Below, in pieces: positions 8,243 through 16,438 of a stretch of 63,616 nt of DNA (its first letter is position 1; each line of letters begins with the position of its first letter). The notes under the pieces were generated by a model. The model was given only the letters and a program-made list of their open reading frames with translations, was not told the origin of the DNA and made no database searches. A program made the position numbers and the translations under genes. Source of the DNA: Clostridia bacterium (GTDB taxonomy: Bacteria > Bacillota > Clostridia > Oscillospirales > Acutalibacteraceae); NCBI GenBank assembly GCA_017416485.1, contig JAFQCH010000015.1, positions 1 to 63,616 on the forward strand, read 5' to 3'.

Positions 8243-8271
8243 AAAGATCGGTTTTTAAACCGATCTTTTTT
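8243..8271. terminator. Intrinsic terminator after small protein B
   Basis: AAAGATCGGTTT pairs with AAACCGATCTTT, with T-runs on both sides. On the minus strand it ends the transcript of small proteins C and B before the promoter of A. Confidence 0.8.
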
Positions 8272-8288
8272 CATTGCATGCGAAAAAA

Positions 8289-8468
8289 TTATTCGCCTTC
8301 AACTTTGGAGCTGTTGCCACCTGTGATTGCGCTGAAATCACCCTTCAGGAAAGCAGAGATGATTTCGATGATCTGTGCAAGAATTCTTGCGAATTCATTG
8401 ATGATGGTAGGAATGTCATCGCTTTCACCAATACTACCGAAACCGAGCATGCCGAGGATTTCGTCCAT
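8289..8468 (-). CDS. Small amphipathic-helix protein B (59 aa)
   Basis: 59 residues from ATG 8468, behind AGAGGT. The N-terminus is MDEILGMLGFGSIGESDD. Residues 19-42 form a hydrophobic/amphipathic helix (IPTIINEFARILAQIIEIIS and following), then a Gly-containing end with charged KVEGE. It shares its plan (acidic start, about 22-residue helix, acidic tail) with proteins A and C but shows little direct identity. The function is unknown. A terminator follows. Confidence 0.62.
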   Translation of the reverse strand: MDEILGMLGFGSIGESDDIPTIINEFARILAQIIEIISAFLKGDFSAITGGNSSKVEGE

Positions 8469-8542
8469 TTGTCTGACCTCTTTTCTGTTTTGAAATATAT
8501 TGTAAAAAATTACAACCAAAAATTATAAAGGGGGTTGTTCGC

Positions 8543-8698
8543 TTATTCTTCGGGTGTTTCTTCAATCTCACCATCCATAATGCCGATGCTGACAAGGAAG
8601 TTGCGCAGGGCGGTGATGACAGCAACAAGCCATTCGGCCCACTTTGCAAGAGAAGAAACGGTTGTATCGGCTTCATTCTGGGAAAGACCGATTCTCAT
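8543..8698 (-). CDS. Small amphipathic-helix protein C (51 aa)
   Basis: 51 residues from ATG 8698, with a strong GGAGGTG site. Residues 14-39 (SSLAKWAEWLVAVITALRNF and following) form a hydrophobic helix with Trp, Lys and Arg on one face, followed by a strongly acidic tail (DGEIEETPEE). It is first in the minus-strand cluster, with its own promoter at 8744-8772, and small protein B follows after 74 bp. The function is unknown; no signal-peptide cleavage site is seen. Confidence 0.62.
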   Translation of the reverse strand: MRIGLSQNEADTTVSSLAKWAEWLVAVITALRNFLVSIGIMDGEIEETPEE

Positions 8699-8743
8699 AC
8701 ATCCACCTCCGTCAAAAAAATAGGAACACATCTTTATGGTAAC

Positions 8744-8772
8744 ATATTAACATCTTTTTCCGCAACTTGCAA
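8744..8772 (-). promoter_or_regulatory. Promoter of small protein C/B transcript
   Basis: On the minus strand there is TTGCAA (8772-8767), a 17-bp spacer and TAATAT (8749-8744), 46 bp upstream of the start codon. Confidence 0.65.
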
Positions 8773-8863
8773 GCCTTTTTTGGTATTCTCGAAAAGATTC
8801 ACACGGATGACACAAGTTTTCCACAATATAATTCTTTTAAAGAAATAATTCTGCTTACAACGG

Positions 8864-8892
8864 TTGACAAACGCCCAAAATGCGGGTAATAT
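8864..8892 (+). promoter_or_regulatory. Promoter of sulfite-reductase-like operon
   Basis: TTGACA (8864-8869), a 17-bp spacer and TAATAT (8887-8892), 32 bp before the start codon. It diverges from the small-protein promoter. Confidence 0.75.
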
Positions 8893-8923
8893 TAAGATAT
8901 AATTAAAAAAGAGGAGAAATACT

Positions 8924-9859
8924 ATGTCCATCATTCCCACTGCGGCGGAGATTGCCGCTGTAAAAGGCAGAGGTTTTCTGCGTGATAAAACCACAGACGA
9001 TTGCTTCAATGCCCGCGTGATCACCGTGAACGGCAAAATCACCGCCGAAAAGTGCATTGCAATTGCGGAAGCGGCCCGCCGTTTCGGCAGCGGTGAGATT
9101 GCATTCACCACCCGCCAGACCGTGGAAGTGCAGAAAATTCCTTACGAAAACATTGCGCCGTTTTGCGCTTTCCTTGCGGAATTCGGGCTTGAAACAGGCG
9201 GCACGGGCCCCAAGGTGCGTCCGGTGGTATCCTGCAAGGGCACGACCTGCGTGTTCGGCCTGATTGACACCTTTGCACTGTCCGAAGCCATTCACCACCG
9301 TTTTTACAAGGGTTACCGCGGCTTCGTTCTGCCGCATAAATTCAAAATTGCCGTGGGCGGATGCCCCAACAACTGTGTCAAGCCCGATCTCAATGACATC
9401 GGCATCATCGGGCAGCGCGTACCGCTGTATGCGCGGGACGAGTGCCGCAGTTGCAAAGTGTGTCAGCTTGAAAAATCTTGCCCCGTAGGTGCTGTGAAAC
9501 TCGTGAACGGTGTGCTCTTGCATGACCGCGAACAGTGCAACAACTGCGGCAGATGTGCGGGCAAATGCCCCTTTGGTGTGAGCGAGCAGACCGACAACGG
9601 CTATGCCGTTTACATCGGCGGCCGCTGGGGCAAGCAAGCGGCAAGAGGACAGAAAATTGACTTCCTGTTCACCGACGAAGCACAGGTGCTCGACTTCATT
9701 GAAAAGTGCATTCTGTTTTTCCGCGAAAACGGTGAAAAGGGCGAGCGCTTTGCCGACACCATTGCCCGCATCGGCTTTGAAAACGTGCAGACCGCCCTGC
9801 TGACGGATGACCTGCTTGATCGCAAGTACGAAATCATTGAAAAGTTCTCGCAAGGCTGA
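8924..9859 (+). CDS. Nitrite/sulfite reductase-like 4Fe-4S protein (AsrC-like)
   Basis: 311 residues. The N-terminal half has the ferredoxin-like half domain of nitrite/sulfite reductases (FTTRQTVEVQKIP). Then come the siroheme/4Fe-4S cysteines, with Cys in CKGTTC and in GGCPNNC. An inserted pair of ferredoxin clusters follows (CRSCKVCQLEKSCP and CNNCGRCAGKCP). This matches the C subunit type of anaerobic sulfite reductase. No AsrA or AsrB partner is nearby, so the electron donor is unknown and a simple assimilatory or detoxifying role is only inferred. The gene is 1 nt upstream of a substrate-binding lipoprotein gene. Confidence 0.8.
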   Translation: MSIIPTAAEIAAVKGRGFLRDKTTDDCFNARVITVNGKITAEKCIAIAEAARRFGSGEIAFTTRQTVEVQKIPYENIAPFCAFLAEFGLETGGTGPKVRPVVSCKGTTCVFGLIDTFALSEAIHHRFYKGYRGFVLPHKFKIAVGGCPNNCVKPDLNDIGIIGQRVPLYARDECRSCKVCQLEKSCPVGAVKLVNGVLLHDREQCNNCGRCAGKCPFGVSEQTDNGYAVYIGGRWGKQAARGQKIDFLFTDEAQVLDFIEKCILFFRENGEKGERFADTIARIGFENVQTALLTDDLLDRKYEIIEKFSQG

Positions 9860-9860
9860 T

Positions 9861-10787
9861 ATGAAAAGGATTTCACTTCTTTTATTCGTTTTGATTGTAT
9901 GTGCAGGCTGTGCAAAACCACAGCCTGTTTTACCGTCCGAAAAAGATTTTTACACATTCACCGACAGCACGGGATACTCCGTCACCCTGCCCGCAAAACC
10001 GCAAAAAACAGCAGTGCTTTTTTCGTCCTTTGCGGAAATATGGGCTTTAAGTGGCGGTGAAATTGCCCTGACGGTGGGCGAAAGTGTGGAACGCGGCTTT
10101 GCAGACCCCACTGTTGCCCTTGCCGACACGGGTGCGGGCAAGACCGTGAACAAAGAGATTCTGCTTGCGGCAGAGTGCGATTTTGTGATCGGCTCGGCAG
10201 ACATCCCCGCACAGGTGCAGGCTGTGGAATTATTGCGCAAAAACGGAGTGCCGTGTGCGCTGTTGCGGGTGGAAACCTTTGCGGATTATCTGGAAATATT
10301 GCGTATTTTCTGCGATATCAACGAAAATGAATCCGCGTATAATACTTACGGCACGGCAGTGCAAACAGAAATCGACAATATTTTTGCATCCATGCCGACC
10401 GACTCCCCTGCGCCGCGGATTCTGTTCATCCGTTCCGGCTCGTCCGTTTCGTCTGCAAAAGCAAAAACCGCCGACACGCATTTTGCGGCGGCGATGCTCA
10501 AAGAACTGGGAACATACAACATTGCCGAAGCGGCTTGGGTGCTGACGGAAAATTTGAGCACGGAAGAAATACTGATACAGAATCCCGATTTTATTTTCAT
10601 TGCGACCATGGGCGAAGAAGACGCGGCAAAGGCGTATATGAACAGCGTGTTGCAAAGCGACACATGGCAAGCGCTCACCGCGGTGCAGAACGGCAGAGTC
10701 ATTTATTTACCCAAAGATTTATTCCAATACAAACCCAACCACCGCTGGGCAGAGGCATACGAATATTTGGCAAATCAATTAAACTAA
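9861..10787 (+). CDS. Periplasmic-binding lipoprotein of a FecB/BtuF-type ABC importer
   Basis: 308 residues from ATG 9861, one base after the previous stop codon. The signal peptide ends at a lipobox with Cys17 (VCAGC). The fold signatures are TDSTGYSVTLPAKPQKTAVL, ADTGAGKTVNKEILLAAECDFVIG and NPDFIFIATMGEEDAA, typical of class III solute-binding proteins for ferric siderophores, heme, cobalamin or molybdate/tungstate. The matching FecCD permease and ATPase may be those at 22.3-24.0 kb, which lack their own binding protein. Its position behind a siroheme-type enzyme hints at an iron or corrinoid ligand, but this is inference. Confidence 0.82.
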   Translation: MKRISLLLFVLIVCAGCAKPQPVLPSEKDFYTFTDSTGYSVTLPAKPQKTAVLFSSFAEIWALSGGEIALTVGESVERGFADPTVALADTGAGKTVNKEILLAAECDFVIGSADIPAQVQAVELLRKNGVPCALLRVETFADYLEILRIFCDINENESAYNTYGTAVQTEIDNIFASMPTDSPAPRILFIRSGSSVSSAKAKTADTHFAAAMLKELGTYNIAEAAWVLTENLSTEEILIQNPDFIFIATMGEEDAAKAYMNSVLQSDTWQALTAVQNGRVIYLPKDLFQYKPNHRWAEAYEYLANQLN

Positions 10788-10820
10788 AAAAGGATTGCAC
10801 GTGCGTGCAATCCTTTTTTG
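10786..10820. terminator. Bidirectional intrinsic terminator
   Basis: GGATTGCAC and GTGCAATCC, with T-runs on both strands. It separates the binding-protein gene from the convergent DUF348 lipoprotein gene. Confidence 0.85.
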
Positions 10821-10832
10821 AGCTATTGCAAA

Positions 10833-11777
10833 TTACAGCCAATCGGGCTTTTCTTCCATCCATTCACTGGGTTCGCGGAAACCATCGGAATATTCATAGA
10901 CGATATATCCTCCGGGGCTGCCGTCACAGTTAGCCTGCCAATATGTGTTGACAAGATATCTTTCGGTTGTAATTTCATCACTGCCGCCCTGATTGCCGCT
11001 GTCTTCAGAGGAAGGTTCTACGGGCGGATCGGTTACGATGGGTTCGTCAACAGGAGGTGCTGTGGGAGGTTCGGTTACGGGAGCAGCTGTGGTGAGTTCT
11101 TCACGGCGGCGGGTGGTTGTGGTGGTGTCGTCTTCATCATCATAAGAAGAGGTCGTGGTGGTTGTGGTTGTTTTTGCGGTGGTGGTTTCTTCGGTTGCAG
11201 CTTCGGAAGCGGGTTCGGTAACGCCTTCTGCGGTTGCGCTTTCTTCTGCAGCCTTCAGTTCACCGACGGTAACAAGGATGTCACCTTCAAGGTCAGAGAG
11301 ATAGTCGGTGAGTTCGACGTTGATTTCAACAACTTCGTCTGCCTTGATACCGGCTTTTTCAAGAGCATCGGCAACGGTGCCGCCGACAAGTTCCACTTCA
11401 ACCGTCTTGGTTGCGGGGGCAGCAGCTTCGGTGGTTGCTTCTTCGGAAGTTGCTTCTTCAGCTTCTTCCGTTGCAGCTTCGGTTGCTTCTTCCTTGACTT
11501 CTTCGGTGATCACAACGTTGACCTTTGCATAGCGGGAAACGGACACTTCAACAGGTTCTTCCAGAACGGTGTCGAGTGCGGGGGTGACTTCGTCCTTTTC
11601 TGCGAGGACAACGCCGACCTGTGCAAGAAGATCTTTGACGGTCATGCCTTTTTCAAAGGTGACGGTGACGGAATTCTTCTGGTCTTTGACGGTGATTTCC
11701 TGTGCTTCTTTGCCGCAGCCTGCGAACAGGGTGAGAACAAGAAGAAGTACGGTTGCAAGGGTAAGTACTTTTTTCAT
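10833..11777 (-). CDS. DUF348-like lipoprotein with Thr/Glu-rich linkers
   Basis: 314 residues. A lipobox is at Cys21 (LFAGC). Residues 28-90 resemble DUF348, the ubiquitin-like repeat of YabE/Rpf-type wall proteins (VTVTFEKGMTVKDLLAQVGV and ALDTVLEEPVEVSVSRYAKV). A second, weaker copy follows (TVADALEKAGIKADEVVEI). Long Thr/Glu/Ala-rich linkers separate them, and the last 40 residues contain aromatic residues and one Cys (YWQANCDGSPGGYIVYEY). The G5 and 3D catalytic domains that usually accompany DUF348 are absent. The gene is last in the O-acetylation operon, 2 nt after the DHHW gene. Confidence 0.68.
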   Translation of the reverse strand: MKKVLTLATVLLLVLTLFAGCGKEAQEITVKDQKNSVTVTFEKGMTVKDLLAQVGVVLAEKDEVTPALDTVLEEPVEVSVSRYAKVNVVITEEVKEEATEAATEEAEEATSEEATTEAAAPATKTVEVELVGGTVADALEKAGIKADEVVEINVELTDYLSDLEGDILVTVGELKAAEESATAEGVTEPASEAATEETTTAKTTTTTTTSSYDDEDDTTTTTRRREELTTAAPVTEPPTAPPVDEPIVTDPPVEPSSEDSGNQGGSDEITTERYLVNTYWQANCDGSPGGYIVYEYSDGFREPSEWMEEKPDWL

Positions 11778-11779
11778 TT

Positions 11780-13183
11780 TTATTCCTCCGTAATAGTAAA
11801 TGTATCATCACATACGCTGATGTATTGACCGTTTTCGTTGATCACGACCGAAATATCAAGTTCGGTTGCGTCAAGCAAATTTTTGTTGATATACAGCATA
11901 TAGCCGTAATCGTTTTTGCCATCCTCGCTTGTTACGGTGAAGGCTTCGTAATAAGTGCCGTTGATGCACACATACACATCGGTGTAATCGGTGTAGCCGT
12001 CAATGAAACCGCTGACGGTATAATAAAGTAAACTATTTTTGGATTTTGCAAATGCAAGTGTGCTGTCATTTTCGGCAGCAGGGGTAACCTTTTCGGTGAT
12101 TTCCGTTGCTGCGCCCGTCAGAATCGGCGGCTGATAGCCAAGCACGATGTTTCCGCGTTCGCCGACTTCGATGATCACGGTATCGGCTTTATACATCTGC
12201 ATATACATTTCAACCGCATACGGCTGACCTCTTGCAAAGACGGAATCCTTGTATTCATTTGCAAAATAAGGCAACATGGCATTGGTGAAAGAATCGCGAA
12301 ACATAACCAGACTGCCTTCGCCCTGCGGATTTTCCGCCTGAATGAACGGATCTTCCACGCTCTGCATGGGGGTTGTGAGCGTGTAAAGTTCTTCAATATC
12401 GTAATAATAGTTCCATTCGGGCTTGGCTGCCACACCGTAAAGCATATTGCCGAGGTCACCGTATTCGGTTTCGGCTTTGGTGTAAGGTGCGTTTGCGTAA
12501 TCCTCATGTTCTATGCCGAGATTGTCCATGATGGTGTTGTAGGCAAGCAATGCACCCTTGTTGTTCCAGTGGGAATCGCGCATCAGATAGAGCACTTCAT
12601 CCTCTGCTTCAAACACGGGGAACAAATCCACAAAGTTGACACCCATGTTGTTGAGATGCTTGCGGATAACATCCATGTTGTTTTCGTCATCCACCACGGG
12701 CAGATAATAGGGCATGTGCTCGGGGTACAGAGAATTCTTGTTGGGAGCAACCACGTAAGCAAACTTTGCGCCGTTTTCTTCCACAAACTTCTGGGTTTGG
12801 GCAAGGGTATGGGCTACATTGTAGGCATAGCGGTCAGACATGGTGTTATAGCCGGAATAATCATACACGGATGTGGTGTAATACAGCCAGCCGTCCGTTC
12901 CGCGGATAACACTGTCAACGGAAGAAGTGCCGAACTTGTCCAGAAGCAGTGCATCGGCGGCAACCATCTGCTGCCTGTAAGCAAAGTGGTCGTTGAAATA
13001 ATCGCCAAGTTCTTCGAGAATGTTAAAATTGAATTTGCCGTCTTCCACGATGGAGGGGAATTTGGCAAGCTCGCGTTTTTCAAGTGTTCCGTCGGCTTCG
13101 GGTGCGAATGCCATGCACACGAAGGGAATCAGGCTGATGACGAAACACAGAACAACATAAAAAATATTGGATCTTTTTTTCAT
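11780..13183 (-). CDS. DHHW/AlgJ-like O-acetylation protein
   Basis: 467 residues from ATG 13183; a GTG 9 nt upstream is also possible, but AGGTGG is better spaced for this ATG. The N-terminus has one membrane anchor (FYVVLCFVISLIPFVCMAF). The extracellular part matches the DHHW/AlgX-AlgJ SGNH-like family: FNDHFAYRQ, a Ser-containing FRDSFTNAML motif and RDSHWNNKGALLA. Such proteins transfer acetyl groups from a membrane O-acyltransferase to exopolysaccharide. The gene is directly downstream of an MBOAT gene, which supports that pairing. The polymer is unknown. Confidence 0.85.
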   Translation of the reverse strand: MKKRSNIFYVVLCFVISLIPFVCMAFAPEADGTLEKRELAKFPSIVEDGKFNFNILEELGDYFNDHFAYRQQMVAADALLLDKFGTSSVDSVIRGTDGWLYYTTSVYDYSGYNTMSDRYAYNVAHTLAQTQKFVEENGAKFAYVVAPNKNSLYPEHMPYYLPVVDDENNMDVIRKHLNNMGVNFVDLFPVFEAEDEVLYLMRDSHWNNKGALLAYNTIMDNLGIEHEDYANAPYTKAETEYGDLGNMLYGVAAKPEWNYYYDIEELYTLTTPMQSVEDPFIQAENPQGEGSLVMFRDSFTNAMLPYFANEYKDSVFARGQPYAVEMYMQMYKADTVIIEVGERGNIVLGYQPPILTGAATEITEKVTPAAENDSTLAFAKSKNSLLYYTVSGFIDGYTDYTDVYVCINGTYYEAFTVTSEDGKNDYGYMLYINKNLLDATELDISVVINENGQYISVCDDTFTITEE

Positions 13184-13198
13184 ATTCGCCACCTGCCT

Positions 13199-14632
13199 TT
13201 AAAATCTGAAGTAAATGAAGGGGTTGTAGGTATCCGAAGACAGGCGGATCATGCAGATGATAAGCAGTGCGATGCTCAGCACATAAAGCGAAACATTGAG
13301 CACCTTTGCCTTTGTGCCCGTCACATTGTCGGCGAGCACCATAGACTTGACCTTTTCGGAAATATAACGCATGGGGCCTGCGCCGAATGCGGCAATGACG
13401 ATGACAAAGATGTTCCACGGAGTCATGTATTGCATGAAGATGCTCATGGCTTCGGGAGAGAAGTCAAAGCCTGTAAACATTTTAGCGACGAAAACGCCCC
13501 AGTCGCGGAACGAAGTCACGCACAGCAGGGAGAAGCCGATGCTGACAACGAGCATGGTATAAATATAGGCAATTGCCTTGGGCAGTTTCTTAAAGAACTT
13601 CTTGAACACGTCTTCCAGCACACGGAACACACCGTGCATGCAGCCCCACAGGATATATGCCCAGGTAGCACCGTGCCACAGACCCGTCATGAAGAAAACG
13701 ACCATCATGTTGAAGCGGGCTCTGCCGACACCCTTGCGGTTGCCGCCGAGGGGGAAATAAAGATACTCTGTGAACCATGTGAACATGGAAATGTGCCAAC
13801 GGCTCCAGAACTCTTTGACGGAAGTAGAGGTGTAGGGATAGTTGAAGTTTTCAAGGAACTTGAAGCCGAACATCTGCCCCATACCGATCGCCATATCGGA
13901 ATACCCGCTGAAATCATAGTAGATGCGAAGCATACAGGCAACGGAAGCAAGCCATACAGCAAGGATATTCATATCATCGACACTGGTTGTAAATATCATG
14001 TCGGTGATCTGTCCCGTAACATTTGCAAAAATGACCTTTTTGCCGACACCGCAGACAAAACGGCGGAAACCGTTTGCCATATCCGTTGTTGTTGCATGGC
14101 GGTTGGAAAGTGCCACGTTGACATCGTGGAATTTGACGATGGGACCTGCAATGAGCTGCGGGAAGAAAGTTATGTAAAGCAGCACATTGAAATAGTTCTT
14201 TTCCACATTGACCTTTTTTCTGTAAACATCAACCACGTAAGAAAGTGCCTGGAAGGTAAAGAACGAGATACCGATGGGCAGTGCGATCTGCGGAACGGTC
14301 AGATTGGTGCGGAAAATACTGTTGATGGTTTCAAACAGGAAGCCTGTGTATTTGAAGTAACCCAGCGGCAGAAGGTTGATAACAATTGCCGCAACTACAA
14401 TGGCTTTGCGCTTTTTCGGGTCCTGACACTTATCAACCGCCAATGCAAAGAAGTAGTTCCAGATCGAGGACGCGATCATCAGGAACACATAAACGGGTTC
14501 GCCGTAGGCATAGAACGCAAGGCTGAAGATGATGAGCATGACGTTCTTTGCCTTGATGCCGGGCAGAATCTGGTGCAGGACAAAAACAATGGGAAGAAAT
14601 ACGCTTATAAAAGCAATTGAACTGAAAATCAT
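13199..14632 (-). CDS. MBOAT family membrane O-acyltransferase (AlgI-like)
   Basis: 477 residues with about ten hydrophobic segments. It carries the MBOAT/AlgI signatures WHISMFTWFTEYLYFPLGGN and the active-site His in MTGLWHGATWAYILWG. It is expected to move acetyl groups across the membrane and hand them to the neighbouring DHHW protein for polysaccharide or wall O-acetylation. The start codon overlaps the stop codon of the upstream gene by 4 nt (ATGA), indicating translational coupling. Confidence 0.9.
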   Translation of the reverse strand: MIFSSIAFISVFLPIVFVLHQILPGIKAKNVMLIIFSLAFYAYGEPVYVFLMIASSIWNYFFALAVDKCQDPKKRKAIVVAAIVINLLPLGYFKYTGFLFETINSIFRTNLTVPQIALPIGISFFTFQALSYVVDVYRKKVNVEKNYFNVLLYITFFPQLIAGPIVKFHDVNVALSNRHATTTDMANGFRRFVCGVGKKVIFANVTGQITDMIFTTSVDDMNILAVWLASVACMLRIYYDFSGYSDMAIGMGQMFGFKFLENFNYPYTSTSVKEFWSRWHISMFTWFTEYLYFPLGGNRKGVGRARFNMMVVFFMTGLWHGATWAYILWGCMHGVFRVLEDVFKKFFKKLPKAIAYIYTMLVVSIGFSLLCVTSFRDWGVFVAKMFTGFDFSPEAMSIFMQYMTPWNIFVIVIAAFGAGPMRYISEKVKSMVLADNVTGTKAKVLNVSLYVLSIALLIICMIRLSSDTYNPFIYFRF

Positions 14633-16167
14633 TTCCAGGTTACCTTTCCGTTTGCAACATACATTCTGATTCTATATTCGCGGGTAAAGCCGTAATAATA
14701 GGAGGCTTCGGTGACCCAAAAGGTGTTGATGGAGGGATAACTCGTCTGCATCATTGCATCACACCAGAGGATCTGGTTATTATAATAAATTTCCGTCAGA
14801 CCGTGTTCGGTTGTTCCGCCGCCGGAAGCGGAGATCTGACCGCTGATGAAACCGCAGTCATAGCCGATAACACGGGCAACATAAGCAAGGGCAGCTGCAA
14901 AACGGTAGCAGTTACCGCCGCCATCTTCAAAAAACTCTGTGCAGAAGCCGGGAAGATATCTGCCATCGGGGGTATCGGTGACATCTTGATTTAACTTTTT
15001 GTCATATACAAAATATTGATAGAAAATGTTATAGGCTCTCTGCAGGCGTTCCTTTGCGGTGCCGGATGTGCCTACATATGTATTTACAAAATTAACAGCC
15101 GCATCAATGGCTTTGTCACCGTCCACTCTTGCGCCGTCGGGGCCGTAGTAGGAAGAACCGATGATCTTATTCTTGGCGGGGGTATAGTTATTGCCGTTCT
15201 TTTCGAAGTAGTAATAAAGTCCCGTTGTTGCCTGCTGCACCCCTGTGTATTTTTCGTTGCAACGGCTGCAGTGCTGGGGCGTGGTGGCGGTGCAACGCAC
15301 CATCTGATGGCCGAGTGCGGCAATGTTCTGGGTAAAAACATCATTACAAGTTGAGCAGGTGTACTGCTTAACACCGGCTGTGGTGCAGGTAGCAGCCTGA
15401 TCTTTGGTGATTTTGTAAGCATGGCCGTTTGCTGTTAGGGCAGTGGTCTTTGTATTACCGCAAACAGAGCATTCGCTTACTGCGGAACCGGCAACAGTGC
15501 AGGTGGGTTCTTTGCGGGAAATTTCCACATAAGAATGACCCTTGGCCTTGAGCACAATTTCCTTTTCCTCACCGCAAACGGAGCAAGCCTGTTCGTCAAG
15601 ACCGTCTGTGGTGCAGGTAGCTTCGGTCATATTGACAGACACGAAATCGTGAGCAAGTTTTGCAATGCTGATGGTGCCTGCCTGTTCGCAATGTGCGCAG
15701 GTGTAGGCAACAGAGCCGTCTGCCGTGCAGGTAGCCGCAGTGATTTCACCGTTCACAAAGGAATGCTGTGTCTGCGCATCCAGACTGACAGAAACACGAA
15801 GAATCGCACGGGCATCTCCGGAATCCAGTACACCGTTATGATCCATATCCGCATAAGCGGCAACTGCGGGATCGATTTTATCAAGGCTAACCGAAACTCG
15901 AAGAACGGTTCTGGCTTCACCGGCATCCACCGTGCCGTCTGCATTCAGGTCGCCCATGGTTTGCAGAACAACGGGTTCGGTTACGTCGCCGTCGGTCACA
16001 TCACCGTCGGTTACATTGCCGTCTGTTATATTACCGTCTGTGGCATTGCCCGGTGTGACGCCGTCTGCATCCTGCGCAAAAGAAGGCAGCGCAAAGGCAA
16101 CGGCAAACAAAAGAATCATTGCCAGCAGAAGCGTTGCTTGTTTAAGTTTTTTCTGCATTTTCCCCAT
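14629..16167 (-). CDS. Secreted dockerin - Cys-pair repeat - transglutaminase-like protein
   Basis: 512 residues. A signal peptide is followed by pentapeptide repeats (T-D-G-N/D-V/I) at 40-63, a type I dockerin (GDLNADGTVDAGEARTVLR and DMDHNGVLDSGDARAILR), and about five zinc-knuckle-like repeats of the form CTxDG...CxxC (for example YTCAHCEQAGT and EQACSVCGEEK). The C-terminal transglutaminase-like core has Cys in GGGNCYRFAAAL, His in TTEHGLTEIYY and Asp in LWCDAMM. It is first in the operon with the MBOAT, DHHW and DUF348 genes, so it probably acts on the same extracellular matrix. Protease or crosslinking activity is possible. Confidence 0.8.
   Translation of the reverse strand: MGKMQKKLKQATLLLAMILLFAVAFALPSFAQDADGVTPGNATDGNITDGNVTDGDVTDGDVTEPVVLQTMGDLNADGTVDAGEARTVLRVSVSLDKIDPAVAAYADMDHNGVLDSGDARAILRVSVSLDAQTQHSFVNGEITAATCTADGSVAYTCAHCEQAGTISIAKLAHDFVSVNMTEATCTTDGLDEQACSVCGEEKEIVLKAKGHSYVEISRKEPTCTVAGSAVSECSVCGNTKTTALTANGHAYKITKDQAATCTTAGVKQYTCSTCNDVFTQNIAALGHQMVRCTATTPQHCSRCNEKYTGVQQATTGLYYYFEKNGNNYTPAKNKIIGSSYYGPDGARVDGDKAIDAAVNFVNTYVGTSGTAKERLQRAYNIFYQYFVYDKKLNQDVTDTPDGRYLPGFCTEFFEDGGGNCYRFAAALAYVARVIGYDCGFISGQISASGGGTTEHGLTEIYYNNQILWCDAMMQTSYPSINTFWVTEASYYYGFTREYRIRMYVANGKVTWK
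15979..16050 (-). repeat. 15-bp tandem repeats encoding TDG[ND][VI]
   Basis: About five 15-bp units within the transglutaminase-like gene encode a T-D-G-N/D-V linker between the signal peptide and the dockerin. Copy number may vary between strains. Confidence 0.65.
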
Positions 16168-16263
16168 AATAAAAACCTCACTGTTTATATATTTTCAGAT
16201 CGCTTAATTCTTTGCGGGTTTACAAAAAATCCGCCGACAAAAGCTGATTGAATTCCACATTTT

Positions 16264-16292
16264 TTTATATCATATTTTTTTTCAAAAATCAA
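16264..16292 (-). promoter_or_regulatory. Promoter of the O-acetylation operon
   Basis: On the minus strand there is TTGATT (16292-16287), a 17-bp spacer and TATAAA (16269-16264), giving a leader of about 90 nt. The rest of the 16168-16438 gap is A/T-rich with nothing else clear. Confidence 0.6.
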
Positions 16293-16438
16293 TCATTTTT
16301 CTTCATTTGTATTATATTTGTAATATATACCAAATATGCCGCAAAATGCCATGGTTTTATGAACAAAAAAGCGGTGTTTTACTTGCGTTTTGCATTCCTG
16401 CATTCTGCATTAACAAGTGATCATCCCGTTCAATGTTG

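Noticed and set aside
12506..14620. 704-codon plus-strand frame opposite the MBOAT/DHHW genes
   Set aside because: Codon bias of the real genes leaves few stops on the opposite strand; the frame is rich in His/Cys/Asn, has no domain and covers two clear genes.
16168..16438. Search for a T-box or riboswitch in the A/T-rich gap between prfA and the transglutaminase-like gene
   Set aside because: No stable stem or conserved motif seen; only a promoter was supported.
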